A stretch of 32,639 nucleotides of DNA from Spirochaetota bacterium. Lineage in GTDB: Bacteria > Spirochaetota > UBA4802 > JAFGJZ01. Below are positions 15,847 through 25,328 of the stretch, piece by piece. The stretch covers positions 1 through 32,639 of the forward strand of contig JAFGRW010000055.1 in NCBI GenBank assembly GCA_016934935.1, written 5' to 3'. The notes under the pieces are model-generated. The model had not been told where the DNA came from. It made no database searches and worked only from the letters and a program-made list of their open reading frames with translations. Position 1 is the first letter of the stretch. The number at the start of each line of letters is the position of its first letter. The position numbers were made by a program, and so were the translations under genes.

Positions 15847-18159
15847 ATGAAAACGTTAATTATCGCTGAAAAGCCTAATGTTATGCGCAAGCTAAAAGCC
15901 ATGCTGGAATTGAACTATTCTATAAGGTTCAGGAATATTAAAAATTATTTTGAATCCGAGGAATATTACTTGTCGAGTTTCTTTGGTCATTTACTCGAAC
16001 TCTATATGCCGGATGATTACGGATACACCGAGTGGAAAGCCTCAGACCTTCCGATCATTCCTGAAAAATTCGAATTCAAATATAAAGGTGATACTGAATC
16101 ACAAGGTAAACTTCTCGTGAAACTATCTCGTGAATGCTCATCAATCATTAATGCATCAGATCCTGATAGGGAAGGGGAGGGGATATTCCGTACCTGGTAT
16201 AATTTTGAAGGAATCAAATTACCAGTAAAACGTTTCTGGTCAAAATCACTTGCACAACATGATTTGGCTAAAAACTGGTTAAAGCTACTCCCGTCCAGCG
16301 ACTTTGATAATCTGGGGGCTGCTCAGTCTCTTCGTCAAGAAGCAGATTGGCTTATCGGGATGAACGGTTCACGGGCCTACTCTATAGCAGGGAATTCCCG
16401 GTTATCGATTGGCAGGGTTCAAACAGCAACACTCGCTCTTATCGTTAAGAGGGACCAGGAGGTAGAGAGCTACACCGAATCGTTCTTCTATTCGCTATCC
16501 GGTCAGTGGAATTCACTCCCATTCATGTATTTTGACGACAATGGAACAAAGTTTGAAAATGAGCAAGCGTTATCGCTTGTAAAAACCGAATGTGATCTCT
16601 CTGAATTTCAACTTGAAAAATTCGAACAGCAGCAAAAAACTCAAAATCCGCCAATGCCTTTTTCCTTGCATGAACTTCAGAAGGTTGCTAATGAAAAATT
16701 CAATTTCTCTCTTGATAGAACATTAGCAATAGCACAATCTCTTTATGAAAAAGGTTTAACTACCTATCCACGAACAAGCAGTTCATGTCTTCCCCCTGCA
16801 GATTTGGATACCTATTATGATGTAATCAATAAATTCGCTGATCAGCGAGAAAAAGATTTATTAGTTCCAAAAGGTCAGCCAATTAATTTCATTAAAGAAA
16901 CGGAAGCATCTCATACTGCGATCATTCCCACCGGTGAGGTACCTCAACAGCTTGAAGATGATGAAAATAAACTTTATGTGCTAATCCTGAAACGCTTTAT
17001 AATTTCGTTTCTTAAACCTCGTATTTACATACAATATTTTATTCGGATATCAAACGGAAAACATCATTTTCGGACTACGGTCAATAAAACTTCAGATCCT
17101 GGATTTACACTGTTATCTACTGAAAAAAAAGAAGATGATCAGGAAACCGACAGTGATGAAAGAGATATAACCGTTGAATTATCCAAGGAAAGTTTACCTT
17201 CCAAACGCTTTGAGAAACTTGAATTGTTTAAGAAAAAACGGTCAAAACCAAAATATTTCACACCAGGAACGTTGGTTACTGCAATGATGAATGTAGGTCG
17301 TTCAATGGAGAAGAAAGAATACAAAGATATTCTTAATGAGGTTGAAGGTCTTGGGACGGAAGCAACTCGACAACTTGTACCTGTCGAACTTGAAATACGT
17401 AACTATATTGAAAAGTCTGGTAAATTTCTTAAATCTACAGTCAAGGGTAGACAGCTTATTGCATGGGTTAAACCTGAAGTAAAAACCCCGGAGCTAACTG
17501 CGCAGTGGGAAAGTAAGCTCAGGTCTATCGAACGCGGAAAATATGATGCATCAAAGTTCTGTATAGAAATACGAGATCTTACACGTCAAATCGTTGTTGT
17601 TGATAATGACCTGAAAAACCAATTTACAACCGCTCTTGATGAAGCTAAGCGTAAGTGTCCGAAGTGCAAAAGGCCACTGAATGAAAATAGTTTCGGTTAT
17701 TTCTGTGAGAAAACGTGTGGCTTTGCCTTATGGAAAATCATTTCACAAAAAAAACTAAGTATGAAAGATATTGATACCTTGTTTTCCGATGGAAAGACAG
17801 GGATTATTGATGGATTCAAGAAAAAAGAGGGTAACGGTACCTATAGTGCTCGTATTGTAATCGAATCTCCAGATTTTAAACCAAAATTTTCGTTTGATAC
17901 ATCTTCAGACTATAAATGTCCTCTGTGTGGTGGTGTAATGCAATCATACTCATCTAATCTTCGATGTAAAAGTTGTGATTTTTCTGTCTGGTATTCTATG
18001 AGTGGTAAAAAATTGTCAGAATCAGCTATAAAATCATTATTATTTAAAGGAAGGACCCCGGTAATTAAAGGCTTTGTATCTGCAAAAACAGGGAAGTCAT
18101 TTGATGCCGCTCTTAGAATTGATCAAGAAGCAAAAAAGGTGGTCTTTGATTTTTCTTGA
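15847..18159 (+). CDS. Type IA DNA topoisomerase III (plasmid TraE/TopB type)
   Basis: A 770-residue enzyme that passes single DNA strands through a transient break. The Toprim domain starts MKTLIIAEKP and carries ASDPDREGEGI; the active-site tyrosine is Y307 in GLTTYPRTSS; LSIGRVQTATL is a family hallmark. The C-terminus has two Cys4-type modules: CPKCKRP..FCEKTCGFALW near residue 605, and CPLCGG..RCKSCDFSVW near 695, each followed by a Topo_C_Rpt-like repeat (LFSDGKTG, LLFKGRTPVIKGF). Conjugative plasmids such as RP4 carry a similar enzyme among transfer genes, probably to unlink DNA during transfer. It follows the previous gene by 15 nt. Confidence 0.92.
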   Translation: MKTLIIAEKPNVMRKLKAMLELNYSIRFRNIKNYFESEEYYLSSFFGHLLELYMPDDYGYTEWKASDLPIIPEKFEFKYKGDTESQGKLLVKLSRECSSIINASDPDREGEGIFRTWYNFEGIKLPVKRFWSKSLAQHDLAKNWLKLLPSSDFDNLGAAQSLRQEADWLIGMNGSRAYSIAGNSRLSIGRVQTATLALIVKRDQEVESYTESFFYSLSGQWNSLPFMYFDDNGTKFENEQALSLVKTECDLSEFQLEKFEQQQKTQNPPMPFSLHELQKVANEKFNFSLDRTLAIAQSLYEKGLTTYPRTSSSCLPPADLDTYYDVINKFADQREKDLLVPKGQPINFIKETEASHTAIIPTGEVPQQLEDDENKLYVLILKRFIISFLKPRIYIQYFIRISNGKHHFRTTVNKTSDPGFTLLSTEKKEDDQETDSDERDITVELSKESLPSKRFEKLELFKKKRSKPKYFTPGTLVTAMMNVGRSMEKKEYKDILNEVEGLGTEATRQLVPVELEIRNYIEKSGKFLKSTVKGRQLIAWVKPEVKTPELTAQWESKLRSIERGKYDASKFCIEIRDLTRQIVVVDNDLKNQFTTALDEAKRKCPKCKRPLNENSFGYFCEKTCGFALWKIISQKKLSMKDIDTLFSDGKTGIIDGFKKKEGNGTYSARIVIESPDFKPKFSFDTSSDYKCPLCGGVMQSYSSNLRCKSCDFSVWYSMSGKKLSESAIKSLLFKGRTPVIKGFVSAKTGKSFDAALRIDQEAKKVVFDFS

Positions 18160-18179
18160 AAATTGTGAAAATAATTCAA

Positions 18180-18233
18180 TTATCTTGATCTGATAATGAT
18201 TATATTAATAGGTAGATAATCTTAATCAGATAA
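18180..18233 (+). promoter_or_regulatory. Repeated near-palindrome upstream of the cargo operon
   Basis: ATCTTGATCTGATAA (18182-18196) recurs as ATCTTAATCAGATAA (18219-18233), 13 of 15 identical, 37 nt apart. The first copy is flanked as TTATC..GATAA. The pair brackets a TATATT at 18201 and ends 9 nt before the ATPase start, so it is a plausible operator for the cassette. No clear -35 box was found. Confidence 0.45.
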
Positions 18234-18242
18234 AAGGGAATC

Positions 18243-19385
18243 ATGAAAAATCCGTTTGTTTTTGGTAAAGTAGTCCAAGGAGACCTTTTTCTTAACCGAG
18301 AGATGGAAATATCCGCGATTACTGAAACTCTTCTTTCCGGACAAAACATTATTTGTTACTCTCCTCGAAGATATGGGAAAACTTCTCTAATGATGAAGGT
18401 TAGTGAAAAATTGAAGGAACAGGGAAATGTCGTTTTCCTTATCGATTTTTTTCGTGTCACGTCATTGCAGGACCTTTACAACATATATGCATCGTCTATT
18501 GCTGAAACGGATCGTTCGCCGCTTAAAGTTTTTTTGTCAATTATTCAAGACATTCTCCCAACTATTAATCCCAAAGTTGTGATTAAACCTCCAGATTCCC
18601 CAACTGTAGAAATCTCAGTACCTTTACCTGTTCTGATAAAATCACATTCTTTGAATGAACTTTTTAATTCTCTTGAACAATACTGCAAGAAGAAAAAGAA
18701 AAAAGGGATTGTTATCTTCGATGAATTCCAGGAATTATCATTAATTAATGATGGAGCTTTAATTGAGAAAGAAATGCGTTCTGCTTTTCAGCACCATAAG
18801 CTCGTTTCGTATGCTTTTTTAGGCAGTAAACAGAATTTGTTAAAAGGAATTTTCAGGGATAAGAATCGTCCCTTTTATAATTTCGGGCGGCATTTTGAAC
18901 TGGATGTTATAGAATCAGTTCATTGGATAGATTTCATAAATAAAAAAATGGGTAAGGAATGTTCTGCAAAAATGGCAGATGATATTTTAATGATTACGGA
19001 AAATCATCCTTATTTCACTCAAATGTTTTGCCATTATTTATGGGAATACACGAAAACTCGTTCAAAACCACTCGATGCATCCGCAATACAAAATGTCCTT
19101 CTTGAGATATTGGAGAGAGATGAACTTCTAATGTCGGACCTTTGGGAACGAATTACAATTGCGGAAAGACATCTTCTCAAGGCTATTGCAGCAGAGGAGC
19201 CTGAAAACATTTATGAGAAATCATTTTTATTACGGCATTCCCTCGGGACAGCTTCTTCAGTTCAGAAAGCTTTGAAAAAACTGCTTGATCTTGATTATAT
19301 CCGTAAATATAAAACCGGAAGATACGTCTTTGTTAACCCATTTTTCAAACGTTGGATACATTCTAACACAATCCGTGTGAGTTGA
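18243..19385 (+). CDS. Archaeal-type / STAND-like AAA ATPase
   Basis: A 380-residue cytoplasmic ATPase, first gene of the cargo operon. The start NPFVFGKVVQGDLFLNREME and the P-loop YSPRRYGKTSL (K46, T47) are typical of the archaeal-ATPase family (PF01637-like). The Walker B motif is GIVIFDEFQEL (D160, E161), followed by a sensor region AFLGSKQNLL. The C-terminal ~100 residues form a winged-helix-like part (LGTASSVQKALKKLLDLDYI). Relatives act as signal-responsive NTPases or mobile-element proteins, and their partners are usually genomic neighbours. It lies 7 nt before an exported-protein gene, an unusual pairing. Confidence 0.82.
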   Translation: MKNPFVFGKVVQGDLFLNREMEISAITETLLSGQNIICYSPRRYGKTSLMMKVSEKLKEQGNVVFLIDFFRVTSLQDLYNIYASSIAETDRSPLKVFLSIIQDILPTINPKVVIKPPDSPTVEISVPLPVLIKSHSLNELFNSLEQYCKKKKKKGIVIFDEFQELSLINDGALIEKEMRSAFQHHKLVSYAFLGSKQNLLKGIFRDKNRPFYNFGRHFELDVIESVHWIDFINKKMGKECSAKMADDILMITENHPYFTQMFCHYLWEYTKTRSKPLDASAIQNVLLEILERDELLMSDLWERITIAERHLLKAIAAEEPENIYEKSFLLRHSLGTASSVQKALKKLLDLDYIRKYKTGRYVFVNPFFKRWIHSNTIRVS

Positions 19386-19392
19386 GTTAATT

Positions 19393-20184
19393 ATGATGAA
19401 AAAGATTGCCGTTATTATTTTATTCCTAATAAGTGTCACATTTGGCCAGATAAAGCTTGCAGGGGAGCAGGATGGTGTTTTTGATTCAGCTACATATATT
19501 GTAAGTGATGAATTAATTGTTCCCGAGGGTAAAAATCTCGATTTTTTACCTAATGCAACTTTATTGTTTTTGCCTTATGTAGGTATTCGTGTGGAAGGGC
19601 AATTAAAAATGAAAAATGCCACGCTTTCATCTCAGGACAGTACAGGAAACTGGAACGGTATTGAAGTTGGGAAGAATGGTAAAATATATCTTGATAATGT
19701 AAGCATTCATCGCAGCGTAATGGGTATAAGCGTTCCCGATACCTCAGCCATTCAATATTTTAGTAGTATTACATTTACAGGAAATAAATCAACGTTACGG
19801 ATTGCGGATTCTCCTGTTTTTATCCGCGAAGGAATACCTTTCACATTCAGTAAGGTTGTTATGAACGATCCAAAAGTAGAAAACAAAAATTTTACTTCTG
19901 ATCGGTTACTAAATACTGATATCGAAAAGCATTCATCAATAAGTGCTGCAAAATGGATTTCGGCAATTACAACATTTACCTTTATTGCAGGGAGCATTGC
20001 TGCTGGAGTGGAGAGCAATCGTAAATATTCGAAGTATGAACAGTCACAGGAAAAGGAACGGATTGAAAAATACAAGGAGCAGAGTATTGTTTATCGTAAT
20101 ATTGCTATTGGGACCGGGATCGGTGCTGGGGTTACTTTAGCAGCATTAAGTATTTGTTTTGCAATTGATATTAAAAAGGATTGA
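19393..20184 (+). CDS. Exported beta-helix-like protein with C-terminal membrane segments
   Basis: A 263-residue protein with a signal peptide (KKIAVIILFLISVTFGQ). Residues ~30-150 show short beta-repeats with alternating Gly/Asn and hydrophobic residues (NWNGIEVGKNGKIYLDNVSI), fitting a right-handed parallel beta-helix like that in carbohydrate-active or surface proteins. Near the C-terminus are two hydrophobic stretches (WISAITTFTFIAGSIAAGV, and IAIGTGIGAGVTLAALSICF) separated by a charged EKERIEKYKEQ helix, so it is probably membrane-anchored. It lies in a four-gene operon, its stop falling 5 nt before the most likely start of the lipoprotein gene. No family is recognised. Confidence 0.65.
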   Translation: MMKKIAVIILFLISVTFGQIKLAGEQDGVFDSATYIVSDELIVPEGKNLDFLPNATLLFLPYVGIRVEGQLKMKNATLSSQDSTGNWNGIEVGKNGKIYLDNVSIHRSVMGISVPDTSAIQYFSSITFTGNKSTLRIADSPVFIREGIPFTFSKVVMNDPKVENKNFTSDRLLNTDIEKHSSISAAKWISAITTFTFIAGSIAAGVESNRKYSKYEQSQEKERIEKYKEQSIVYRNIAIGTGIGAGVTLAALSICFAIDIKKD

Positions 20185-20189
20185 GAGAG

Positions 20190-23100
20190 ATGAAAATGAT
20201 TGAAATTGTAACAGCTTGTTTACTTGTTGGAGCTTTCTCATCATGTTATGAGTGGGATAATCCTTTTGATGAAGACGGAACTGCGTACGATTCACCAAAG
20301 ATTGATTATTCGAATTCTTCTCTACTGAAACAAAATGATACTATTCATTTTGATACTGTAGTAGTTACAATCGTTGGCAATAAACCACAAAGTCTGTTCC
20401 GGGTTAAGGTTGATAAAAATAACTGGACAAGCGATTGGCAACCAGCAGGACCTTTTGGAATTGGTAACCTTTCTGATGGAAAACATGTTTTGTATTTAAA
20501 TACAAAATATGCAACGTGGGACTCCATAGTAACTGATAGTATTATTTTTAACGTGCTGGTTAAAGGATATAAACCGGAATTTTCAGAGAAGTCTGATACG
20601 ATAATTTTTTCAGACACGGGAAGATCGGTGACCTTACGAGATAGTGCAATTAGTGCAGCTGGATTAAACTATACTTGGATGAAGAGTGGAATTTTATTTG
20701 AAAATCAAAATAGTGATACATTGAAAATTGAATCTATTTCCTTTTATGATACAGCCTCTTATCAGTGTGTTGCATGGAACGAATTTGGAAGTGATACAAG
20801 CAGAAAATTTATTTTGAAATATAAACCGCCGACTGGTGCTATTACCGGTTTTGTTATGGACGCTGCTGATAATAAGGGGCTTTCAAGAGTTAAAATAAAT
20901 CTTTTACCTAACAATTTATATAACATTACCGATATTAATGGATTATTCACTTTTAAAAACTTGTCCACAAAAACGTATTCTATTACTATTTCCCATCCAG
21001 GTTACATTGACAGTAATATCTCTAATATCCTTGTAGACTCACAAACATTATCTTTGTCGGAAATTAAACTAAGAAGAGAAAATTTTAGTAATGTTATTTA
21101 CATCGGCAATGGTAATGATACAGGGACCGTACCGTTGGATGGCAATAGTTATAAGATGGGAATGGTTGTTACTGTTCGAGGGAATTCAGGTAAGTTAGAT
21201 AGGATTGGTTATACGTTTTCCGGTTGGAGTAAGTCTCCGGATGGAAAGGGTACTGTTTTTTCACCTGCAGATACCTTTGCTATAGGTAAAGACAACGATA
21301 CTCTCTATGCTGTTTGGTTAATTAACCAATATGTTTTTTTATTAAATGGGAATGGCAACACTTCAGGTAATTCACCCGTAGAAATGAAATACAATTACAA
21401 AGCGATGGTGAGCATTCCTGATAATGGTTTGCTTGAACGTGCTGGGCATATGTTTACATGTTGGAATTTGAAACCTGATGGTAAAGGCTATTCGTTTGCA
21501 GTAAGTGATACTTTTTCCATGCCAGATTCTTCTATTATACTTTACGCTCAATGGACAGCACTTCCAACATACAAAGTAACCTATGATAAAAATAGTGCAG
21601 ACACAGGTACTACTCCTGGTGAAAGTGATAACAGTTATAAAGGGAAGGAAATTACTGTTTCGGGTAATCCAGGTAATCTCTACAAGGCTGGCTATTCATT
21701 TTCCGGCTGGAATACCAAACCTGATGGGACAGGCGATAGCTACAATGCTGGGGAAAAATTTACAATGCCTGATTCTTCTGTGACGTTATATGTGAAATGG
21801 ACAACTAATCCCACATGGTCGATAATTTATCATGATGAAGTGAGTACCGGTGGTGTTGTACCTTCAACCGTAACCGCAGATTCCGGGACAACAGTTACCA
21901 TTGCAGACAGTGGCACTCTCTATAAGACCGGATATACATTTTTATCTTGGAACACAAAAGAGGACGGAAGCGGTAAAGTGTATGAAACTGGCGACAAGTT
22001 TACTATCAGTAATGTTAACATCAATCTTTTTGCACAGTGGACGAAAGCACAATTCACCATTACATATCATGGAAATGGGAATACTGGTGGGACAGTGCCA
22101 ATAACAACAACACATTTTTACAAAACAGATATTGAAATTGCTCTTCCTGGGACAATGTCAAGAGTTGGACATACATTTCAATGCTGGAATACTGATTCAA
22201 CTGGAAATGGGATTGATTACAATGCGGTGAGCAAACTATTAATTGAAAAAAACCTCATATTATATGCTAGGTGGTTAAAAAATAAGTATACAGTTTACTA
22301 TAACGGTAATGGTAACGATGGGGGCAATCCACCAGTAACTTTAGAATACGAGTATGATGCAAATGTAATTGTTGCAGATAAAGGAACACTATTCAAAACA
22401 GGTCATAACTTCAATGGTTGGAATCGTACCAAATCAGGAGAGACCGACAATATTGCTCCTAATTCAATGTTCAATATGCAAGCCTTGAATGACACATTAT
22501 ACGCCCAGTGGGCAAACCCAAAAGGAATGGTTTTAATTTTAACAAAAGATCAGTCATTTCAAATGGGCGGCTCAATGTACAGTACGGAAAAGCCAATTCA
22601 TCCTGTGAAATTGTCAAAAAACATCTGGTTTGATCGGACAGAAGTAACACAAAAAGATTATGCTGAAATAATGAGTAAACATTATTCTACATACTTTACA
22701 AGTCCGCAAATTTGGGATTTCGGTTACGGAAAAGGTGATAACTATCCAGCTTATGGTGTTAATTGGTATGAAGCACTATTATATTGCAATGCCAGAACAA
22801 TAGCAACTGGCAGTAATGATACTGTATATTCTTACACTAAAATCAAAGGCAATATTGGCGATTTGTCTGACGAGTGCGAACTTGAATTTCTTATTATTAA
22901 CCTAAACAAGAAAGGTTACAGGTTACCAACTGAAGCTGAATGGGAAATAGCTGCAAAAGGCGGGAGTACAATAATTTATTATAGCGAAAGCCAATTAAAT
23001 AATTTTGCTTGGCATATTAATAATAGTAATACCTCACCACAAATAGTTTCACTAAAAGCAAGTAATAATTATTCACTTTTTGATATGTTAGGTAATATTC

Positions 23101-23327
23101 AAGAATGGGTAAATGACTGGTACAATTATTATGATTCATCTGCTACAGTTTTAGTTGATCCATTTTATAACCCAACATTACCACCAAATAGTACCGGTAG
23201 AGTTGTTAGAGGGGGGCATTTCGGTGAAGTTCCCGACAAAGTAAATAATGCTTTTCGATACTTCACTGAACCATCAACAGTGAATGCGTATACGGGTTTT
23301 CGTTGTTGTTTGCCAGTATTTGAATGA
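20190..23327 (+). CDS. Large lipoprotein with InlB repeats and FGE-sulfatase-like domain
   Basis: A 1045-residue surface lipoprotein. ATG 20190 is chosen over an in-frame TTG because AGGA lies nine bases before it. The lipobox ends GAFSSC (C19). Domains in order: Ig-like (~130-212, YQCVAWNEFG), carboxypeptidase regulatory-like (~216-300, GAITGFVMDAADNKGL), six InlB B-type/Flg_new repeats of ~78 residues (~302-777, each with GYTFSGW-type cores and LYAQW ends), then an FGE-sulfatase fold (~779-1044: FDRTEVTQKDYAEI, YRLPTEAEWEIAAKGG, NIQEWVNDWY, RVVRGGHF, GFRCC). The Cys pair needed for formylglycine formation is not seen where RGGHF is followed by GEVPD, so the domain is probably a binding module. 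Confidence 0.85.
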   Translation: MKMIEIVTACLLVGAFSSCYEWDNPFDEDGTAYDSPKIDYSNSSLLKQNDTIHFDTVVVTIVGNKPQSLFRVKVDKNNWTSDWQPAGPFGIGNLSDGKHVLYLNTKYATWDSIVTDSIIFNVLVKGYKPEFSEKSDTIIFSDTGRSVTLRDSAISAAGLNYTWMKSGILFENQNSDTLKIESISFYDTASYQCVAWNEFGSDTSRKFILKYKPPTGAITGFVMDAADNKGLSRVKINLLPNNLYNITDINGLFTFKNLSTKTYSITISHPGYIDSNISNILVDSQTLSLSEIKLRRENFSNVIYIGNGNDTGTVPLDGNSYKMGMVVTVRGNSGKLDRIGYTFSGWSKSPDGKGTVFSPADTFAIGKDNDTLYAVWLINQYVFLLNGNGNTSGNSPVEMKYNYKAMVSIPDNGLLERAGHMFTCWNLKPDGKGYSFAVSDTFSMPDSSIILYAQWTALPTYKVTYDKNSADTGTTPGESDNSYKGKEITVSGNPGNLYKAGYSFSGWNTKPDGTGDSYNAGEKFTMPDSSVTLYVKWTTNPTWSIIYHDEVSTGGVVPSTVTADSGTTVTIADSGTLYKTGYTFLSWNTKEDGSGKVYETGDKFTISNVNINLFAQWTKAQFTITYHGNGNTGGTVPITTTHFYKTDIEIALPGTMSRVGHTFQCWNTDSTGNGIDYNAVSKLLIEKNLILYARWLKNKYTVYYNGNGNDGGNPPVTLEYEYDANVIVADKGTLFKTGHNFNGWNRTKSGETDNIAPNSMFNMQALNDTLYAQWANPKGMVLILTKDQSFQMGGSMYSTEKPIHPVKLSKNIWFDRTEVTQKDYAEIMSKHYSTYFTSPQIWDFGYGKGDNYPAYGVNWYEALLYCNARTIATGSNDTVYSYTKIKGNIGDLSDECELEFLIINLNKKGYRLPTEAEWEIAAKGGSTIIYYSESQLNNFAWHINNSNTSPQIVSLKASNNYSLFDMLGNIQEWVNDWYNYYDSSATVLVDPFYNPTLPPNSTGRVVRGGHFGEVPDKVNNAFRYFTEPSTVNAYTGFRCCLPVFE

Positions 23328-23345
23328 TTAGAAAAGGAACAAATT

Positions 23346-25121
23346 ATGCGATATCTTGTACCATATGTTTTGATTACATTACTGCTGAATGGATTTTTGG
23401 GGGCAACAGTAACTGTTTCAGTAAAGTATCGCTATGCTGTAGTGGTCAGTTCAGAGGCATATGGTATGCCTGAGTGGAAGCTGGTGATAGACTCACTGAT
23501 ACGAAAACATTCTGCTCAAGGGGTATCTGTTTTGTTCACCTGGTATCGTTCGGTGACTGAAGTGACTGATGAACTGGGGAACTTCCAGCCCGATTATATT
23601 GGATTCGTAGCACGACCGGTTTCGGAATGCAACAGTGCTTTTGTTGTTGCCGTTAGTAGTTTATGCCGGAAGCTTGATGACGATCCATATGTAGATGCGA
23701 TATGGGGAATTATTACCGGCTATGAACCATCAGATGTATTGCGGGCGATTTCGGAATCACTGGAGGTAAAAACAGTCGTAAGCGCATCTGGTAATCTCTT
23801 GTATGAACCACCAATAGAGCGATATTATCAGGCGATCGGCATGACCTGCGACAGTTATACGAAAACCGATTATCTGTTTGCAGAATGTGCCGGTAAGGTA
23901 CATACTGAAAATCAACGTCCAAATAACGAAACTGATCGTATAAAAATAATTGCATCATGGCTTAATGGACCTAGACTTGACGTCTCCATTTCAGATAAGG
24001 GACGTATTGATGATCCTGTGGACTGCATAATTACCGGTGGCCATGGAAATGTGAATTTGTGGCAGTGTCATTATCCGGATGCAGGTCGTGAGGGTTATAT
24101 GCGTTCATCGGAAGGAGTATTGTATGGCGCACCATATTCCGGAAGCGCCATCGCAATTAATGCACCAACACCTAAAATATACTGGTGTGCCAGTAATTGT
24201 CTGATGGGCAATCCTAACAACAAGAATAATATCGTTTATGCAGCGTTTCATTCGGGGCATGCAGTTCAAATGTTTGGATTTATAAATAATGCATCTGCTG
24301 GTGATGAATTTATGGCCTGGGGTATCTATGACAGGGTTACAAAGTGTGCTGGTCGAGTAACTTTGCCTCAGGGTTTTTTTCTTTCACAAAACAATGCAAT
24401 TTTTGAATGTGTAAATCCCTCTGGTCTTATCAATACAGAAAGAGTAAAAATATATATGGACTCAACTGTTTTTTATGGTGACCCTGCAGGGGATGTTCAT
24501 TTTTATAATACAGGTGAAACGGCACATGCGTATACTACTGATTTTACGTTCGCGAAGGATGGTAGCACTGGAGCTGCTGAGTTTACCTATTCTTTTACCA
24601 TGAATGCACATGACCTTGAGTATGGGGAGGGGTATGTTTACCAGTTCAGACCATTACATATGCTCCCGGTGCGTATTGATACGGGAAGTGTAGTTGTAAA
24701 AAGTAATGATGGGGGAAAAGCTTTAATTACAGATAACATGCTTATCTGGGAAATGCTTGAAAGAGGAGAGACGCTGAAACGCGGAAAGACAAGAAAAGTA
24801 ACATGGACGGCAACCTGTCTTGACCGCCCAACAAGTATACTCCAGCATAATTCCCAGGGGATGTCGGTATCTAAAAAGCTGGAACCAAGGATATTGTATC
24901 ATCCAATGAAGGGGTTGAAATTTATTAATTTCGGTAACAATACAATAAGCTATTGCATCATTGATGTATGTGGAGCAGTCTGTCAGAATGGCAGGTATTC
25001 ACCAACATCTGAGGGATCCAAAACCATACCTTCATTATTTTCATTCTCACCTGGAATATACATTATCAAGGCAAAGTGTAACGGAATTAGGTTTGACAAA
25101 CGTTTTGCGGTCTACAGGTAA
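23346..25121 (+). CDS. Secreted clan-CD (gingipain/caspase-like) cysteine protease
   Basis: A 591-residue protein with a signal peptide (YVLITLLLNGFLGA). The candidate catalytic pair is H233 in ITGGHGN and C285 in WCASNCLMG, each after a hydrophobic strand, as in C25 gingipains and caspase relatives; WGIITGYEPSDVLRAI upstream is also common in C25-like proteins. After ~350 comes a beta-rich region, and the last ~80 residues (FSPGIYIIKAK, ending RFDKRFAVYR) resemble a type IX secretion C-terminal signal. It would act outside the cell; the substrate is unknown. It lies 18 nt after the lipoprotein gene, last of the operon. The family is inferred from motifs, without alignment. Confidence 0.62.
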   Translation: MRYLVPYVLITLLLNGFLGATVTVSVKYRYAVVVSSEAYGMPEWKLVIDSLIRKHSAQGVSVLFTWYRSVTEVTDELGNFQPDYIGFVARPVSECNSAFVVAVSSLCRKLDDDPYVDAIWGIITGYEPSDVLRAISESLEVKTVVSASGNLLYEPPIERYYQAIGMTCDSYTKTDYLFAECAGKVHTENQRPNNETDRIKIIASWLNGPRLDVSISDKGRIDDPVDCIITGGHGNVNLWQCHYPDAGREGYMRSSEGVLYGAPYSGSAIAINAPTPKIYWCASNCLMGNPNNKNNIVYAAFHSGHAVQMFGFINNASAGDEFMAWGIYDRVTKCAGRVTLPQGFFLSQNNAIFECVNPSGLINTERVKIYMDSTVFYGDPAGDVHFYNTGETAHAYTTDFTFAKDGSTGAAEFTYSFTMNAHDLEYGEGYVYQFRPLHMLPVRIDTGSVVVKSNDGGKALITDNMLIWEMLERGETLKRGKTRKVTWTATCLDRPTSILQHNSQGMSVSKKLEPRILYHPMKGLKFINFGNNTISYCIIDVCGAVCQNGRYSPTSEGSKTIPSLFSFSPGIYIIKAKCNGIRFDKRFAVYR

Positions 25122-25328
25122 ATCAGCCGATTGTTCTTTAATTTGGAGATTTCTTAGATCTGTTTACTTTGCTTCCACTTTAACATAGACGAATTGTATA
25201 TATCTTATGTTCCTATCACCCCTCATCACATTCCTCACTCCCGCCGGGAAACACCTTCCCATCTTAGTCATAATTTCTGATTTATGTACTCCCAGAATCT
25301 CTGGTAGCACCGTTGATGAGTTGTAACG

